Positions 36,705 through 47,503 of a DNA stretch of 64,000 bases are shown piece by piece. Source of the stretch: Herbaspirillum sp. alder98. Lineage in GTDB: Bacteria > Pseudomonadota > Gammaproteobacteria > Burkholderiales > Burkholderiaceae_D. The stretch lies in the NCBI RefSeq assembly GCF_020179755.1, contig NZ_JAIUCY010000012.1, forward strand, positions 1 through 64,000. Direction: 5' to 3'. Both the position numbers and the translations under genes were made by a program. The first letter of the stretch is position 1, and each line of letters opens with the position of its first letter. Below the pieces are notes generated by a model. The model did no database searches. It was not told the DNA's origin and was given only the letters and a program-made list of their open reading frames with translations.

Positions 36705-37912
36705 GCGTCCACCCCCAGCGCGCCGCCGTCGAGGTCGAACAGGCGCACCTCGACCCGGTCCACATTGGGCATGCGTGCCGCCGCCAGGCGCGCGATGCGG
36801 CCCTCGATCTCGACCCACAGGGCCTTCGACAGCGCCGCGTCGCAAGCGCGCACCAGTTCAATTACCGCTTCCACCGTATTGGCATCCTTCATCTGTTGCA
36901 ACAACTCCGTGTCGAAGACATAAAGCGGTGCGTTCATCGTTTGCGCCACCCGGGTCACCCCCTGCATGGCCATGTTGCTCTTGCTCGAATGGGTGTCCCA
37001 CACCCCATCCAGTACCTTGGCCAGCTTGCCCGGATGGCCCGCCAGCCACAGCACCGGCAAACGCCGCTGCTGCTCCGCCAGCGCCTGCTGGGTAAAGTCC
37101 AGCGCATCGCCCAGGAAGTTGGCGATCTGCACGCTGCGCCGGTCCGGCAGGCCCAGCTGCGCCACGAATGCCCGACCGATCTTGCCCGGCAGGTAGGCCA
37201 CCGCGGCGTCAGGTCCGATGCAATCGGCCAGCGCCACCCGGATATAGACCTCGATGGAGGCGATCCACGACGCCATCGACATCGGTTCGACGATGCCGGA
37301 GGTGCCCAGGATCGAAATGCCGTCCACGATCCCCAGGCGCGGGTTGAAGGTCTTGGGCGCAATGCTGCGTCCTTCGCGACAACCGATGGTCAGGTCGAAG
37401 CCCTGCGCCATCCACGCCGCGCGCGCCTGCTCGGACGCGCCCGGCGGCGCCAGTTCGGCCAGCACTTCGGCGACTGCGGTGCGCATCATCTGGCGCGGCA
37501 CCGGATTGATGGCCGGTTCGCCTACCGCCACCCGCAACCCGGGCATAGTCGCCGTGCCCACGCCGTCACCGGCGAAGAAGCGGATCTCGCCGCCCGCGTT
37601 GAGCCGCACCTGGGCCACGATGGTGGCGCCGTGGGTGTTATCGGGATCGTCACCGCCATCCTTCAAGACCTCCGCCTGGGCCGCCTGCCCGTCCAGGCTG
37701 TCGACCTTCGCGATCGGCACCGAGATGAAATGCGCGCCATCAGGCAGGCTGACTTCGGTGTGTTCCAGGCGGATCGCCGCCAGCAGCCAGTACAGCGCGG
37801 CGCGCACCCCGGCAGTGGCGCAACTGCCGGTGCTGCGCCCACGGCGCAAGCCATTGGGGGCCAGCACTGCCAGGTCGTACTCGGCCCGCTGACGTTCCCC
37901 GAGGTGTTGCAT
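36701..37912 (-). CDS. cbiD: cobalt-precorrin-5B C1-methyltransferase
   Basis: 403 residues. LRRGRSTGSCATAGVRAAL near the N-terminus, DPDNTHGATIVAQVRL, GDGVGTATMPGLRVAVGEPAINPVPR and GTSGIVEPMS are CbiD signatures. CbiD performs the C1 methylation that the unrelated CobF does in the classical aerobic route. The start and the upstream stop share one base (TGATG). Confidence 0.92.
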   Translation of the reverse strand: MQHLGERQRAEYDLAVLAPNGLRRGRSTGSCATAGVRAALYWLLAAIRLEHTEVSLPDGAHFISVPIAKVDSLDGQAAQAEVLKDGGDDPDNTHGATIVAQVRLNAGGEIRFFAGDGVGTATMPGLRVAVGEPAINPVPRQMMRTAVAEVLAELAPPGASEQARAAWMAQGFDLTIGCREGRSIAPKTFNPRLGIVDGISILGTSGIVEPMSMASWIASIEVYIRVALADCIGPDAAVAYLPGKIGRAFVAQLGLPDRRSVQIANFLGDALDFTQQALAEQQRRLPVLWLAGHPGKLAKVLDGVWDTHSSKSNMAMQGVTRVAQTMNAPLYVFDTELLQQMKDANTVEAVIELVRACDAALSKALWVEIEGRIARLAAARMPNVDRVEVRLFDLDGGALGVDA

Positions 37913-39477
37913 CAGGCGATTTCCTGTTCTTGCGCCACCAGCCAGGCGATGGCGTCGATCAACAATGCATTGACCACGCTGGCGGCCCAGGGCGAACCGC
38001 CCCGGGTGCCGCTGTTGGTGATGCGCGGCACTTGCAGGCAGCGCCGCAGGTCATCCTTGCTCTCGCGGGTGCCGACAAAACCGACTGGCAGGCCCACCAC
38101 CAGTTGCGGCCGCCAGCCATGCTCGCGGATCAGCCGCGTGGCTTCGACGATGGCGGTCGGCGCATCGCCGATGGCCAGCACCACATCGTTGCCGAACTTC
38201 TGCCAGGCGCGCCGGATACCCGCCGCCGAGCGCGTGATGCCCTGCGTTTGCGACATCAGGTGCGATTCGGGATCGTGCACGCCGCACCAGGTCTCGATGC
38301 CCAGTTGCTCCAGCAGCGCCCGCTTGAGACCGGTCTGCACCATGGTCACATCGGTGACCACGCGCTTGCAGCGCAGCAGCGCGCGCATGCCGGTGTCGGC
38401 TGCACCCGGCGAAAAGAAGATCTCGTCGGCCACTGCAAAGTCGCCGCTGGTATGCACCAGCCGTTGCAGCACCGTCAGGTGGGCAGGAGGAAAACCGCTC
38501 CAGTCGCGGCCCTCGTCGATGATGCGCATGCTCTCGGCTTCGATCGGATGCGGCACATAGGGGGCGGTGGTGGTGGCCTTGGCCGTGGTTGCGGCGGCGC
38601 TCGCCAGCAGATTGCGCACCGGCAGGTGATGCGCGCGCTGCGGCTCGCCCACCTGCTGTTCGAAGCCGACGATCTGCACCCGGTATTTGCACAGCGTGCA
38701 ATTCATCGCGGCGCGTCCTTCGATGGCTTGCTGCGCCCGCTCGACCAGCACGTCGGCCACATGCGCATGCACGCCCAGGTAACCGGCCTTCAATACCTCC
38801 AGCTGCGGTTCGCGCTCGGCCAGCTCATCGGCGGCGGCAAAGATGCGCTTGACCAGCACGCCGTCGAACAGGAAGAACGGCAGCACCACCAGTCGCGAAT
38901 AGCCCATGCGGGCGGCGGCGGCCAGGCCGTCGCGCACCAGCGGCGCGGCGGTGCCCGAAAAACACAGTTGCAGCGCGCCGAAGCCCATGCCTTCCTGCAG
39001 CATGCGCGCGGCCTTGGCGACCTCGCTGTTGGCATCCGGATCGGTGGTGCCGCGCCCCACCACCACCAGGCAACTCTGGCGGCGATCGGCGATGTCGCCG
39101 GACACCGCTTCGGCTTCGATCACGCGCTGCTGTGCCAGCTGCAACAGCAGCGGGTGCAGGTCCATCGGCGCGCCGAAATGAAAGTCGACCTGCGGGTACT
39201 GCTGGGCCAGCGCCAGCAATTCGGCCGGCATGTCGTTCTTGGCGTGGCGCGCCGCCAGCAACACGGCCGGCACCACGCTGACCTCGGCGGCGCCATCAGC
39301 CACGCAGGCGGCAGCGGCCTCGGCGATGGTGGGCGCGGCGAACTCCAGATAGCCATGCCGCACGGTGCGACCACCGGCGCGCGCGCGCACCAGTTGCACC
39401 AGCGCCTCGAATTCGCGCAGCGCATCCGGGTCGCGGCTGCCGTGACCGGCAATCACGATGGCGGCGGTGTTGCTCAT
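37912..39477 (-). CDS. fusion of CbiX sirohydrochlorin cobaltochelatase-like and CobH precorrin-8X methylmutase
   Basis: 521 residues. The first ~290 are a two-lobe Cbi[16 protein letters not shown] with the metal-binding histidine, [28 protein letters not shown], then [18 protein letters not shown]. The last ~210 are CobH/Cbi[44 protein letters not shown] and [17 protein letters not shown]. One polypeptide would thus join a cobalt or metal chelatase and the mutase giving hydrogenobyrinate or cobyrinate. Whether the CbiX half is active is unknown. ATG overlaps the cbiE stop by 4 nt. Confidence 0.9.
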   Translation of the reverse strand: MSNTAAIVIAGHGSRDPDALREFEALVQLVRARAGGRTVRHGYLEFAAPTIAEAAAACVADGAAEVSVVPAVLLAARHAKNDMPAELLALAQQYPQVDFHFGAPMDLHPLLLQLAQQRVIEAEAVSGDIADRRQSCLVVVGRGTTDPDANSEVAKAARMLQEGMGFGALQLCFSGTAAPLVRDGLAAAARMGYSRLVVLPFFLFDGVLVKRIFAAADELAEREPQLEVLKAGYLGVHAHVADVLVERAQQAIEGRAAMNCTLCKYRVQIVGFEQQVGEPQRAHHLPVRNLLASAAATTAKATTTAPYVPHPIEAESMRIIDEGRDWSGFPPAHLTVLQRLVHTSGDFAVADEIFFSPGAADTGMRALLRCKRVVTDVTMVQTGLKRALLEQLGIETWCGVHDPESHLMSQTQGITRSAAGIRRAWQKFGNDVVLAIGDAPTAIVEATRLIREHGWRPQLVVGLPVGFVGTRESKDDLRRCLQVPRITNSGTRGGSPWAASVVNALLIDAIAWLVAQEQEIA

Positions 39478-40190
39478 GGCGTGCTCTCCGGCGCCGGCGG
39501 CGGTTCGATCTGGCTGGCCATGGGGCTATGGGTGCGAATGAGCATGATGCTCATGTCACTCACTTCAAGTTCGGTGCATTGCGAGAGCACGCCGTGCCAT
39601 TCGGCGTCGCCCCGGGTGAGGTTTTCCCACACTTCGGTCGGATGGCTGGGGTCGACGCCCTGCTGCAGCAGATAGGTCGCGATGTGACGCGGCATGAACG
39701 AGCGCGCCGCATCCCACGGACACGGAATCACGATGGCGTTGCGGCCATCTTTCAACACATTGACCAGGTGGCGCTTGAACGGCTCGAGGTCGCCGCGCCG
39801 GTGGAAGGTGATGAAGGTGGTCTCGTCGAAACAGACGCGCGCCTTCGATGCCAGGATCTGCGCCGACGAAATGCCGGGCAGCGTCTCGACCCGATGGCCG
39901 CAGGCGCGCTCGACCCGCTCCAGGTACTGGAAGCCGCTGAAGTGGATATCGCCCATGAACACCACCACGCAACGTTTTCCGGCATGGTGCATGGCCGCGA
40001 CCTTGTCGAGCTGGGCCACCTGGTCGCGATAGCCCATCAACACCACTTCGGCGGTGGCCGGGATCGATTCGCGCACCACGTCGACCACGGCATTGAAGCC
40101 GGCCACGACGTCGGCATTGCGGATCAGCTCGGCGCCGCGCAAGGTCAGATACGAATGGTCGCCGGGGCCGGCGCCGATGCAGATGATCAT
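39474..40190 (-). CDS. cbiE: precorrin-7 C5-methyltransferase, CbiE-type
   Basis: 238 residues from ATG 40190, which has GAGG upstream; the frame extends to 40220 without support. [45 protein letters not shown] and [13 protein letters not shown] match the CbiE half of CobL. The CbiT half (C15 methylation with decarboxylation) is not attached, and no separate cbiT was found in the window. The C-terminus ends in a short Pro/Glu tail. Confidence 0.85.
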   Translation of the reverse strand: MIICIGAGPGDHSYLTLRGAELIRNADVVAGFNAVVDVVRESIPATAEVVLMGYRDQVAQLDKVAAMHHAGKRCVVVFMGDIHFSGFQYLERVERACGHRVETLPGISSAQILASKARVCFDETTFITFHRRGDLEPFKRHLVNVLKDGRNAIVIPCPWDAARSFMPRHIATYLLQQGVDPSHPTEVWENLTRGDAEWHGVLSQCTELEVSDMSIMLIRTHSPMASQIEPPPAPESTP

Positions 40191-40209
40191 GTTTTCAGTC
40201 CTCGATAGA

Positions 40210-42174
40210 TCACGCGCCAAGTTGGGCGCGCACCGTCAACGCCAACGCGTCGCCGGTCAATTGTTCCAGTGTCAGGCAAGGCGCGCCCAGCGCATCTGCC
40301 AATTGCGTGGCGCGTCCCAGGCGCAGGTAACCGGTCTCGGTGTCCAGCACCAGCGCCGGCGTGCCGCGCTGCGCCAGCTGCCCGGCCGCCTCCAGCGTCT
40401 GGCGCCACGGGTCTTGCGCATCACCGGGCAGGCCGACGTTGGCGCGACCGTCCGACAGGATCACCAGCAGCGGCGGCGCTTCCTGCGTGCTGCGCTCCAG
40501 CAGTTGCGCGGCCAGTTGCAAGGCATGCGGCAACGGCGTGCGGCCTCCGGTGGGCAGCTCGCGCAGGCCCTGTTCGGCCAGGTCGACGCTGCGGGTCGGT
40601 TCCAGCAAGACCTCGGCGCGCTCGCCGCGGAAAGCAATCACGGCCAACTGGTCGCGCCGCTGGTAGGCATCGGTCAACAGCGACAGCACCGCGCCCTTGA
40701 CCGCTTCCATGCGGCGCTGGGCGGCCATCGAGCCGGAAGCATCGACCACGAACACGATCAGGTTGGCGCTCTTGCCGCTGCGCACCTGGCGATGCAGATC
40801 GGCCGACGTCACGCGCAGGCGACCGTCGGCGGGCGCATCGTCGGCCAGCGCCCCGCGCACGGCGGCGCTACGCAGCGTCGCGCCCACGGCAAGGCGCTCC
40901 GGATTGGCGTCGGGCACGGCGCGCAGTGCGCTGCCACGGCGCGCGTCAGGCAGCGCGCTGCGGCGTCCGGCCAGCGCCTGCCCCAGTGCCGGGGGCGCTT
41001 CGACGCTGATCTTGCGCGCCGGCGCGGCGGCGGCCACGGCGAAGGTCTGTGCGTGGTCGCCGCCTTCTTCGTTGGCACCCTCTTGTTCTACAGATGGCTC
41101 GTCGTCGCGAGCGGCTTCCGGCGGCTGGCCCGCACTCCCCTCCGAATGCGATGGTGGCTGTTCGGAGCGGGCCTGCTCGACCAGGTCATCCAGCTTGTCC
41201 TGATCCATGCCGGTCTGGTCGAAGGGCTTGCGACGGCGGCGATGCGGCAGCACCAGCTGGGCCGCCGCGCGGATGTCGTCGGGCGTGACCTGGCGACGCC
41301 CCTGCAGCGCCGCGATGGCGCGCGCGGTCTTGTGCATCACGATGTCGGCGCGCAGGCTGGCCACCTCGAATTCGCAGCACAGGTGGCTGATCAGTTCCAG
41401 CATGGCGTCGTCGAGCTGCACCTGCGGCAGCAGTTGCTGCGCCGTGGCAACCTGCTCGCGCAGCCCATGCTGCGACGCCTGCCATTGCGCGGCGAAGGCG
41501 GCGACGTCGGCCTCATAGCTTATCCGGCGACGCACCACCTCGGCCCGCACGGTCTTGTCCTGGGGCGCGGCGACCTCGACCATCAGGCCGAAACGGTCCA
41601 GCAGTTGCGGCCGCAGATCGCCTTCTTCGAGGTTCATGGTGCCGATCAGCGTGATGCGCGCCGGATGCGTCACCGACAGGCCTTCGCGCTGCACCGAATT
41701 GACCCCCATGGCCGCCACGTCGAGCAGCACATCGACCAGGTGATCGGCCAGCAGGTTGACTTCGTCGATATAGAGCACGCCGCGATGGGCCGCCGCCAGC
41801 AGACCCGGCTGGAAGGCGCGTTGCGCCCCCTGCAATGCCTTCTGCAGGTCCAGCGTACCCAGCACGCGGTCTTCGGTGGCGCCCAGCGGCAGCGTGACGA
41901 ACGGGATCTCGGCGTCGCGCACCGCCTCCTGGCCGGCGCTGCATACCTCGCAGGCCGCCGCCGGCTGACCCGGCGCGCAATTGAAGGCGCAGCCGGCGAT
42001 GCGGGCTATCGGCGGCACCACCTGGGTCAGGCCGCGTGCGGCGGTGCTCTTGGCGGTGCCCTTGTCGCCCCGGATCAGCACGCCGCCGATGCCGGGATCG
42101 ACCGCGCACAGCAGCAGCGCGGTCTTCAACTGCGGCTGGCCGACGATGGCGGCAAAGGGATAACCGGCGCTCAT
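40210..42174 (-). CDS. ChlI-ChlD-type chelatase subunit (AAA+ plus VWA), cobaltochelatase partner
   Basis: 654 residues from ATG 42174, overlapping the cobN stop by 4 nt. The N-terminal AAA+ domain has Walker [11 protein letters not shown], Walker [12 protein letters not shown] and sensor region [20 protein letters not shown] linker rich in Gln, Glu and Pro follows (about 360-440). The C-terminal von Willebrand A domain has [17 protein letters not shown]. Beside CobN it takes the place of CobS and CobT in ATP-dependent late cobalt insertion. Magnesium chelatase is unlikely, as no other bacteriochlorophyll gene is present. Confidence 0.88.
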   Translation of the reverse strand: MSAGYPFAAIVGQPQLKTALLLCAVDPGIGGVLIRGDKGTAKSTAARGLTQVVPPIARIAGCAFNCAPGQPAAACEVCSAGQEAVRDAEIPFVTLPLGATEDRVLGTLDLQKALQGAQRAFQPGLLAAAHRGVLYIDEVNLLADHLVDVLLDVAAMGVNSVQREGLSVTHPARITLIGTMNLEEGDLRPQLLDRFGLMVEVAAPQDKTVRAEVVRRRISYEADVAAFAAQWQASQHGLREQVATAQQLLPQVQLDDAMLELISHLCCEFEVASLRADIVMHKTARAIAALQGRRQVTPDDIRAAAQLVLPHRRRRKPFDQTGMDQDKLDDLVEQARSEQPPSHSEGSAGQPPEAARDDEPSVEQEGANEEGGDHAQTFAVAAAAPARKISVEAPPALGQALAGRRSALPDARRGSALRAVPDANPERLAVGATLRSAAVRGALADDAPADGRLRVTSADLHRQVRSGKSANLIVFVVDASGSMAAQRRMEAVKGAVLSLLTDAYQRRDQLAVIAFRGERAEVLLEPTRSVDLAEQGLRELPTGGRTPLPHALQLAAQLLERSTQEAPPLLVILSDGRANVGLPGDAQDPWRQTLEAAGQLAQRGTPALVLDTETGYLRLGRATQLADALGAPCLTLEQLTGDALALTVRAQLGA

Positions 42175-45100
42175 GAAAGGTCCTTCGCATGTTCGCTGCC
42201 GCGCGCGGTCTCGCCGCGCGCTTCGAGCAGGGTTTCGCTGTGCAGGTAGAGCTGGCGCAACTGTTCCAGGGTGGCTTCGTCGGGCTGCTCCCACATGCCG
42301 CGACTGGCCGCTTCCAGCAGCCGCTCGGCAATCGCGTTCTGGGCCCAGGGATTGGCCTGCTCCAGGAACTCGCGCATCTCGGGATCGAAGCCGTAGGTCT
42401 CGGCCAGTTGCTGGTACATCCAGTCGTCCATCACCTGCGCGGTGGCGTCATACCCGAACAGATAATCGACCGTGGCCGACAGCTCAAGCCCGCCCTTGTA
42501 GCCGTGGCGACGAATGCTGTTGAGCCACTTGGGATTGACCACGCGCGAGCGATAGACGCGCAGGGTTTCTTCTTTCAGGTCGCGCACCGTGGCGCGCGCC
42601 GGGTCGTGGCTGTCGCCGAAATAATGGCGCGGCTGCTGGCCGGACAAGGCGCGGATGGTGGCGATCATGCCACCGTGGTATTGCAGGTAGTCGTCGCTGT
42701 CGAAGATGTCGTGTTCGCGATTGTCCTGGTTGTGCAACGCCACCTGCACGCTGCCCAGCCGCTGGCGGAACGCATCGCGCTGGTCGGCGCCCTGCACCCG
42801 GCGTCCGTAGGCGTAGCCGCCCCAGTTGACATAGGCTTCGGCGAAGTCGGCGGCGTCGGTCCAGTTGCGCTCCTGGATCAGCGGCAGGATGCCGGCGCCA
42901 TAACTGCCCGGCTTGGCGCCGAAGACGCGATAGCCGGCGCGGGCGGCGGCCTCGGCCTGGCTCAGGCCCTGGCCGACCGACTGCGCCAGTTCGCGCAGGT
43001 AATTCTTGCGCACGAAGTTGAGGTGTTCGGGTTCATCGGCGGCGATGGCGGCCTGCACCGCATCGTCGATCAATTCGATCAGCTGCGGAAAAGCGTCGCG
43101 GAAGAAGCCGCTGATACGGGTCGTGACATCGATGCGCGGACGCTGCAATTGATCCAGCGGGATCAACTCGATGCCGGCCACCTGCCGATTGCCGGGACGC
43201 CAGATCGGACGCGCGCCCAGCAGCGCCAGGATCTGCGCCACGTCGTCGCCGTGGGTGCGCATGGCGCTGGTGCCCCAGATGCTGATGGCGACGCTCTCAG
43301 GATAGTCGCCGGTCTCGCGCCGGTGCCGATCAAGCACTTCACGCGCCAGTTGCTGGCCCACCCGCCAGGCCGATTGCGACGGCACGCTGCGCGGATCGAC
43401 CGAATAGAAGTTGCGCCCGGTCGGCAGGATATGCGCCATGCCGCGCGTGGGCGAACCACTCGGCCCGGCCGGCACGTAGCCGCCTGAGAGGCCGCCCAGC
43501 AGGTTGGCGATCTCGTCGTCTGTGCGGCGCAGGCGCGGCACCAGTTGCTGGCACGTGAAATCGAGCACCCGGCGCAACGACGTAGTGTCGGTGCTGCCCT
43601 TGGCGCTCGGCTTGGGCGCGGTCTTGAGCGGCATCGGTCGCGCCATGGCCTTCATGCCGCCCAGCACGCTACCGGCGGAGTTGGAGTTGGACTTGGCCAT
43701 GGCCGGCTGCAGGCGTGGCCGCGCTTCGGCCGGCGCGCTGGCCAGCGCGGCAAATACCGAGGCCAGTACGGCGTCGATGGCGCTGGCGGCAAACTCGGCA
43801 TCCTGCAAGGCCTGCATCAGGCGCTGGCACAGCGCATCGATCGCTTCGAGCGCATCGGCCCGTGTGACTACGGCGCGACCGGCAGTGCGTGCCAGCGCAT
43901 CGTCGATATTCAGGCGGCGGCCCTTGTGCTCGAGCAGCATGTCCAGCGACAGCCCGAACAGCCTGGCGACTTCTTCCTGCAGGCCCGGCAGGTCCTGGTT
44001 CGGCAGGCGGGTCAGGGCCACCAGCATGTCCGGCATCTGCTGCGGGTCGGGCATGCGACCGAGGATGTGCAGGCCATCGCGAATCTGCGCTGCACCCAGT
44101 TCGCAGAGATAGCCGTCGAGGTCTTCGATCAGGTGCGCCACACCGGCGCCATCGAGCTCGGTCAGACCATGCGGCAAGGCGTCGGGAGCGTGATCGTGGT
44201 CATGGTCATGGTGATCATGGTCGTGATGCGCATGGTCATGGCCATGGCCATGATCGTGGTGGTGATGATGATGACCATGCGCGTGGTCATGATCGTGATC
44301 GTGGGTATGGTTGACCAGCTTGAACTGCAGGTCGGTGTCGAGATTGGTCTGGCGCACCAGCTCCCAGATCTGCTGTTGCAGCAGCGGCAGCTTGGCCGGG
44401 TCCAGCACTTCGACCTGGTAATACTCGTCGACCAGTTGCGTCAGTTGCGCCAGCGCACCATAGCTGTCGGCGGTGGTCATCGGCGGCGTCAGGTGGTCGA
44501 CCACCACCGCATGGGCGCGGCGCTTGGCCTGCGCGCCTTCACCGGGGTCATTGATGATGAACGGATAGAACAGCGGCATGTCGCCCAGCAAGGCGTCGGG
44601 GAAGCATTCTTCGGACAGGCCCACGCCCTTGCCCGGCAACCATTCGAGCGTGCCGTGCTTGCCCACGTGGACGATCGCGTCGGCGCCCCACTCTTCGTCC
44701 AGCCAGCGGTATAGCGCCGTGTAATGGTGGGTCGGCGGCAGGTCGGGCTGGTGGTAGATGGCGTCCGGGTCCATGCCGTAGCCACGCGGCGGCTGCAGCG
44801 CGACGAAGGCGTTGCCCAGCGGCAGGCCGGCAATCACCAGGTGCTGATCGTGCACGTAGGCTTCGCCGGGGGCGGCGCCCCACTGGCGTTGCATGCGTTC
44901 CTGCAGGGCGCGCGGCAAGGCGGCGAACCATTCGGCGTAACGGGCGGCAGGCACCCGGCCGGCGGCACGGCGCAACTGATCTTCGGACAGGATGATGTCG
45001 TCGTACGAACAGCGATCCACCAGTTCGTGGATCAAGCGGGTGCCGTCCTCGGGCAACTCGCCGATGGTGTAACCGGCCGCGTCCAGCGCCTGCAATATCT

Positions 45101-46334
45101 TGTACAGCGAAGCCGGCGCATCCAGGCCGACGGCATTGCCGATCTGCGACGCCTTGCTGCTGGAATTGGTGAAGATGAAGGCGATGCGCTTGTCGGCATT
45201 GGACTTGCGGCGCAGCCGCACCAGCCGCTGCGCCAGGCCGGCGATGCGCCGCACGCGGTCCGGCAGTGGCTGGTAGCGCAGCGCGCCGCTGTCGTCGGCC
45301 GGCAGCTTGAACGACAGCGGCACGCCGATGATGCGGCCGTCGAATTCGGGCAGCACCACGTTCATGGCCGCGTCCAGCGGGTTCATGCCGCGCGTGGAAT
45401 GTTGCCACTGGTCTTGCGTCATGCCGCTGGTCATGGCTTGCAGCACCGGCAGGCCCAGTTGCTCCAGCACCGACACCGACCAGCCGGCCGGCGTGACATC
45501 GCCGGCCGTGATCTCGCCCATCGCGAACGAGGTGGTGTTGATCAGCAGGTCGACCTGGGCCCGGCCATCGGCGCCGAAGAAGTAATGCAGCGCTGGCGGG
45601 ATCTGGCCGGCGGCGCCGCCGCTGACCCGCAGCGACGATGTGAAGATCGGCAGCACATCCATGCCGCGCGACTCCAGGGCGGCCACCAGGGCGTCGATGA
45701 AATCGGTATTGCCCGACAGCCAGTGGGCGCGATAGAACACGATGCCGACCGCCGCACGATCGGCCGGCGCCTGCGCCCGCAAGGCCTGCCATTGGGCCAG
45801 CTCGGCGCCCTGTTCGAGGTCGGGATGGTAGATGCCGTGTTCGGGCAACACCTGCACCGGCTCATGGCCGAAGCCCGACAGCAGCAGCCGATCCGACAGG
45901 CAGCGCAGCAGTTGCGCCAGATTGACGCTGCCGCCCGCATTGAAATAGGCCAGCGCCTGCTGCTGGACATCGATGGGCGCAGTGGAGGCCGCCGCCAGTT
46001 CGGCATCGGGCTCGCCGGCGCCGGACAGCACGATCAGGTGCCGCCCCTGCTGGCGCGCCTGGCGCACCAGCTCACCCACGCCGGCAATCGCGCCCAGCCG
46101 TCCCAGCACCCGCAACACGATCACCTCGGCCGAGGCCAGCGGCCCGCGCAGCAGTTCGGACAATCCCTGGCGTGCCTCGCCCTCGTCGTCGGCGCCATGC
46201 AGTTGCTGCAGGTCGACGCCGGCCACCGGCGGGAAGTCATCGGGCAATTGCAACCGGGCGCTGGCCAGCATGGCCAGGTCGGTCGAGGCGTGGGTCAGCA
46301 GGACGATACGCGCGCTGGCGCCGGTGTCAGACAT
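42171..46334 (-). CDS. cobN: cobaltochelatase large subunit
   Basis: 1387 residues, longer than the usual ~1250. Inserts cobalt into hydrogenobyrinic acid a,c-diamide. CobN/BchH motifs seen include [59 protein letters not shown] and [12 protein letters not shown]. At about residues 675-714 there is an inserted run of His and Asp ([19 protein letters not shown] and more), a likely metal-binding loop. ATG 46334 has GGAG 7 nt upstream and overlaps the ferredoxin gene by 8 nt; the longer frame to 46361 is not used. Confidence 0.95.
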   Translation of the reverse strand: MSDTGASARIVLLTHASTDLAMLASARLQLPDDFPPVAGVDLQQLHGADDEGEARQGLSELLRGPLASAEVIVLRVLGRLGAIAGVGELVRQARQQGRHLIVLSGAGEPDAELAAASTAPIDVQQQALAYFNAGGSVNLAQLLRCLSDRLLLSGFGHEPVQVLPEHGIYHPDLEQGAELAQWQALRAQAPADRAAVGIVFYRAHWLSGNTDFIDALVAALESRGMDVLPIFTSSLRVSGGAAGQIPPALHYFFGADGRAQVDLLINTTSFAMGEITAGDVTPAGWSVSVLEQLGLPVLQAMTSGMTQDQWQHSTRGMNPLDAAMNVVLPEFDGRIIGVPLSFKLPADDSGALRYQPLPDRVRRIAGLAQRLVRLRRKSNADKRIAFIFTNSSSKASQIGNAVGLDAPASLYKILQALDAAGYTIGELPEDGTRLIHELVDRCSYDDIILSEDQLRRAAGRVPAARYAEWFAALPRALQERMQRQWGAAPGEAYVHDQHLVIAGLPLGNAFVALQPPRGYGMDPDAIYHQPDLPPTHHYTALYRWLDEEWGADAIVHVGKHGTLEWLPGKGVGLSEECFPDALLGDMPLFYPFIINDPGEGAQAKRRAHAVVVDHLTPPMTTADSYGALAQLTQLVDEYYQVEVLDPAKLPLLQQQIWELVRQTNLDTDLQFKLVNHTHDHDHDHAHGHHHHHHDHGHGHDHAHHDHDHHDHDHDHAPDALPHGLTELDGAGVAHLIEDLDGYLCELGAAQIRDGLHILGRMPDPQQMPDMLVALTRLPNQDLPGLQEEVARLFGLSLDMLLEHKGRRLNIDDALARTAGRAVVTRADALEAIDALCQRLMQALQDAEFAASAIDAVLASVFAALASAPAEARPRLQPAMAKSNSNSAGSVLGGMKAMARPMPLKTAPKPSAKGSTDTTSLRRVLDFTCQQLVPRLRRTDDEIANLLGGLSGGYVPAGPSGSPTRGMAHILPTGRNFYSVDPRSVPSQSAWRVGQQLAREVLDRHRRETGDYPESVAISIWGTSAMRTHGDDVAQILALLGARPIWRPGNRQVAGIELIPLDQLQRPRIDVTTRISGFFRDAFPQLIELIDDAVQAAIAADEPEHLNFVRKNYLRELAQSVGQGLSQAEAAARAGYRVFGAKPGSYGAGILPLIQERNWTDAADFAEAYVNWGGYAYGRRVQGADQRDAFRQRLGSVQVALHNQDNREHDIFDSDDYLQYHGGMIATIRALSGQQPRHYFGDSHDPARATVRDLKEETLRVYRSRVVNPKWLNSIRRHGYKGGLELSATVDYLFGYDATAQVMDDWMYQQLAETYGFDPEMREFLEQANPWAQNAIAERLLEAASRGMWEQPDEATLEQLRQLYLHSETLLEARGETARGSEHAKDLS

Positions 46335-46668
46335 CAGTGTTCTCCGTTTCGGGCTGGACATCGCCGCTGCCCAGGCGGTGGAATATCAGGTCGGTGACTT
46401 CGCGCCCGCCTTCGAGGTGTTCGACCACCACCCGTTCGACGGCGGCGGCGTCTTCGCAGCGATACCACACCCCCTCGGGATACACCACCACCACCGGCGC
46501 CTGCGCCTTGCAGGCCACCATGCAATGGGTGCGGGTGCGCTTGACGCGCAACTCGGGGCGGGCGTCGATCTGCTCGCCCAGCACGCCGAACATGGCTTCG
46601 GCCAGTACGCCGTTTTCGGTGCAGCGGGGTCCCACGCACATCAGTACGTGGCGGGTATGGGTTCTCAT
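46327..46668 (-). CDS. thioredoxin-like 2Fe-2S ferredoxin in the cob operon
   Basis: 113 residues from ATG 46668. [13 protein letters not shown] at the start and [22 protein letters not shown] later supply four cysteines spaced as in thioredoxin-like 2Fe-2S ferredoxins. [18 protein letters not shown] is also family-typical. It lies directly before cobN, so a role as electron donor for cobalt reduction or a ring-modifying enzyme is plausible but inferred. In-frame ATG at 46707 is possible; the shorter start fits the family better. Confidence 0.85.
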   Translation of the reverse strand: MRTHTRHVLMCVGPRCTENGVLAEAMFGVLGEQIDARPELRVKRTRTHCMVACKAQAPVVVVYPEGVWYRCEDAAAVERVVVEHLEGGREVTDLIFHRLGSGDVQPETENTDV

Positions 46669-46690
46669 TGCGTCAGCTTTCAAATGCGTT

Positions 46691-46725
46691 GCGGCGGCAG
46701 GGAGCATTGCGCTCCTTGCCGCCGC
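46691..46725 (-). other. 15-bp hairpin between cbtA and the ferredoxin gene
   Basis: gcggcggcagggagc pairs with gctccttgccgccgc around ATTGC, with one G-T pair. There is no T-run after it on the minus strand, so it is not a standard terminator. It may set differential expression between the transport genes and the rest of the operon. Confidence 0.7.
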
Positions 46726-46749
46726 AGCGGATGACCGTGTTGGGCCGGA

Positions 46750-47490
46750 TCAGCCGAATTTGCGGTAGAACAGGCCGGTCAGGCCACCCAGCGCCAGCCA
46801 GAACACCGCATTGGCCAGGGCCGTGGCCTGGATGAAGGCGCGCGCCAGTTGTTCCGGCGCCAGGCCACCATGCACTTCGGGCTGAGGCGCGCCGATGATA
46901 TGCGGCACCACCAGCAACACCGCGCCGGCCAGCTTCCACGGCCAGGCCCGGGCATAGACGATGGCGCCCAGGCCGACCGCGGTCATGCCGGCCGTCATCA
47001 CCCACCACCATTGACGCGCATGCAGGGGTGCGGCCAGCGTGCCCGGCACCTCGGGCGGCAGGCCCAGCGACGGCGCCACGAAAAAGACCAGGTAACCTGC
47101 CACGCCCCACAGCAGGCCGCTGCGCCAGCTGACCTGACGGCCGCTGACGGCAATCGCCGCCACCAGCATCAGGGCAAAACCGATCGCCATGCTGACATTG
47201 GCCAGCACCGTATAGGCGGTGCGTTCGGCGCCATCGGCCGGCTCCCATTCGTCGCCGTCATGGCTGTGTTCGTGCGCATGGCCGGCATCGGCAGCAACCG
47301 CCGCGACCGGGGCGGCTTCATGCGAATGGGGTGCTTCGGCGTGCGCCGCTTCGCCGGCCTTTTCGTATTCTTCGGCCTGCAGGATGATCTTGCTGACCTG
47401 CAGATGTTGCACGCCCGACAACAAGATGCCCGACAGCGCGCCGGCAATCACCACGGCCGACGCCATGCGGCGGAAAACGGTCCAGTTCAT
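46750..47490 (-). CDS. cbtA: CbtA-type predicted cobalt transporter
   Basis: 246 residues, about five membrane helices (MASAVVIAGALSGILLSGVQ, VLANVSMAIGFALMLVAAIAV, SGLLWGVAGYLVFFVAPSLG, WWVMTAGMTAVGLGAIVYA, AWPWKLAGAVLLVVPHIIGAP). A His/Glu/Asp loop (HAEAPHSHEA, HAHEHSHDGDEWE) lies after the first helix. CbtA and CbtB are predicted B12-regulated cobalt uptake proteins. ATG 47490 is 13 nt after the cbtB stop; the longer frame to 47574 overlaps cbtB and is rejected. Confidence 0.88.
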   Translation of the reverse strand: MNWTVFRRMASAVVIAGALSGILLSGVQHLQVSKIILQAEEYEKAGEAAHAEAPHSHEAAPVAAVAADAGHAHEHSHDGDEWEPADGAERTAYTVLANVSMAIGFALMLVAAIAVSGRQVSWRSGLLWGVAGYLVFFVAPSLGLPPEVPGTLAAPLHARQWWWVMTAGMTAVGLGAIVYARAWPWKLAGAVLLVVPHIIGAPQPEVHGGLAPEQLARAFIQATALANAVFWLALGGLTGLFYRKFG

Positions 47491-47503
47491 CAGTGGGTCC
47501 GGC

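Noticed and set aside
40210..42174. Magnesium chelatase BchD/BchI for bacteriochlorophyll
   Set aside because: Tightly coupled to cobN and no bacteriochlorophyll genes are present, so cobaltochelatase use is the better reading.
44185..44315. Apparent tandem DNA repeat of tggtcatgatcg-like units
   Set aside because: It is explained by His and Asp codons of the CobN insertion; no regular spacing or CRISPR structure.
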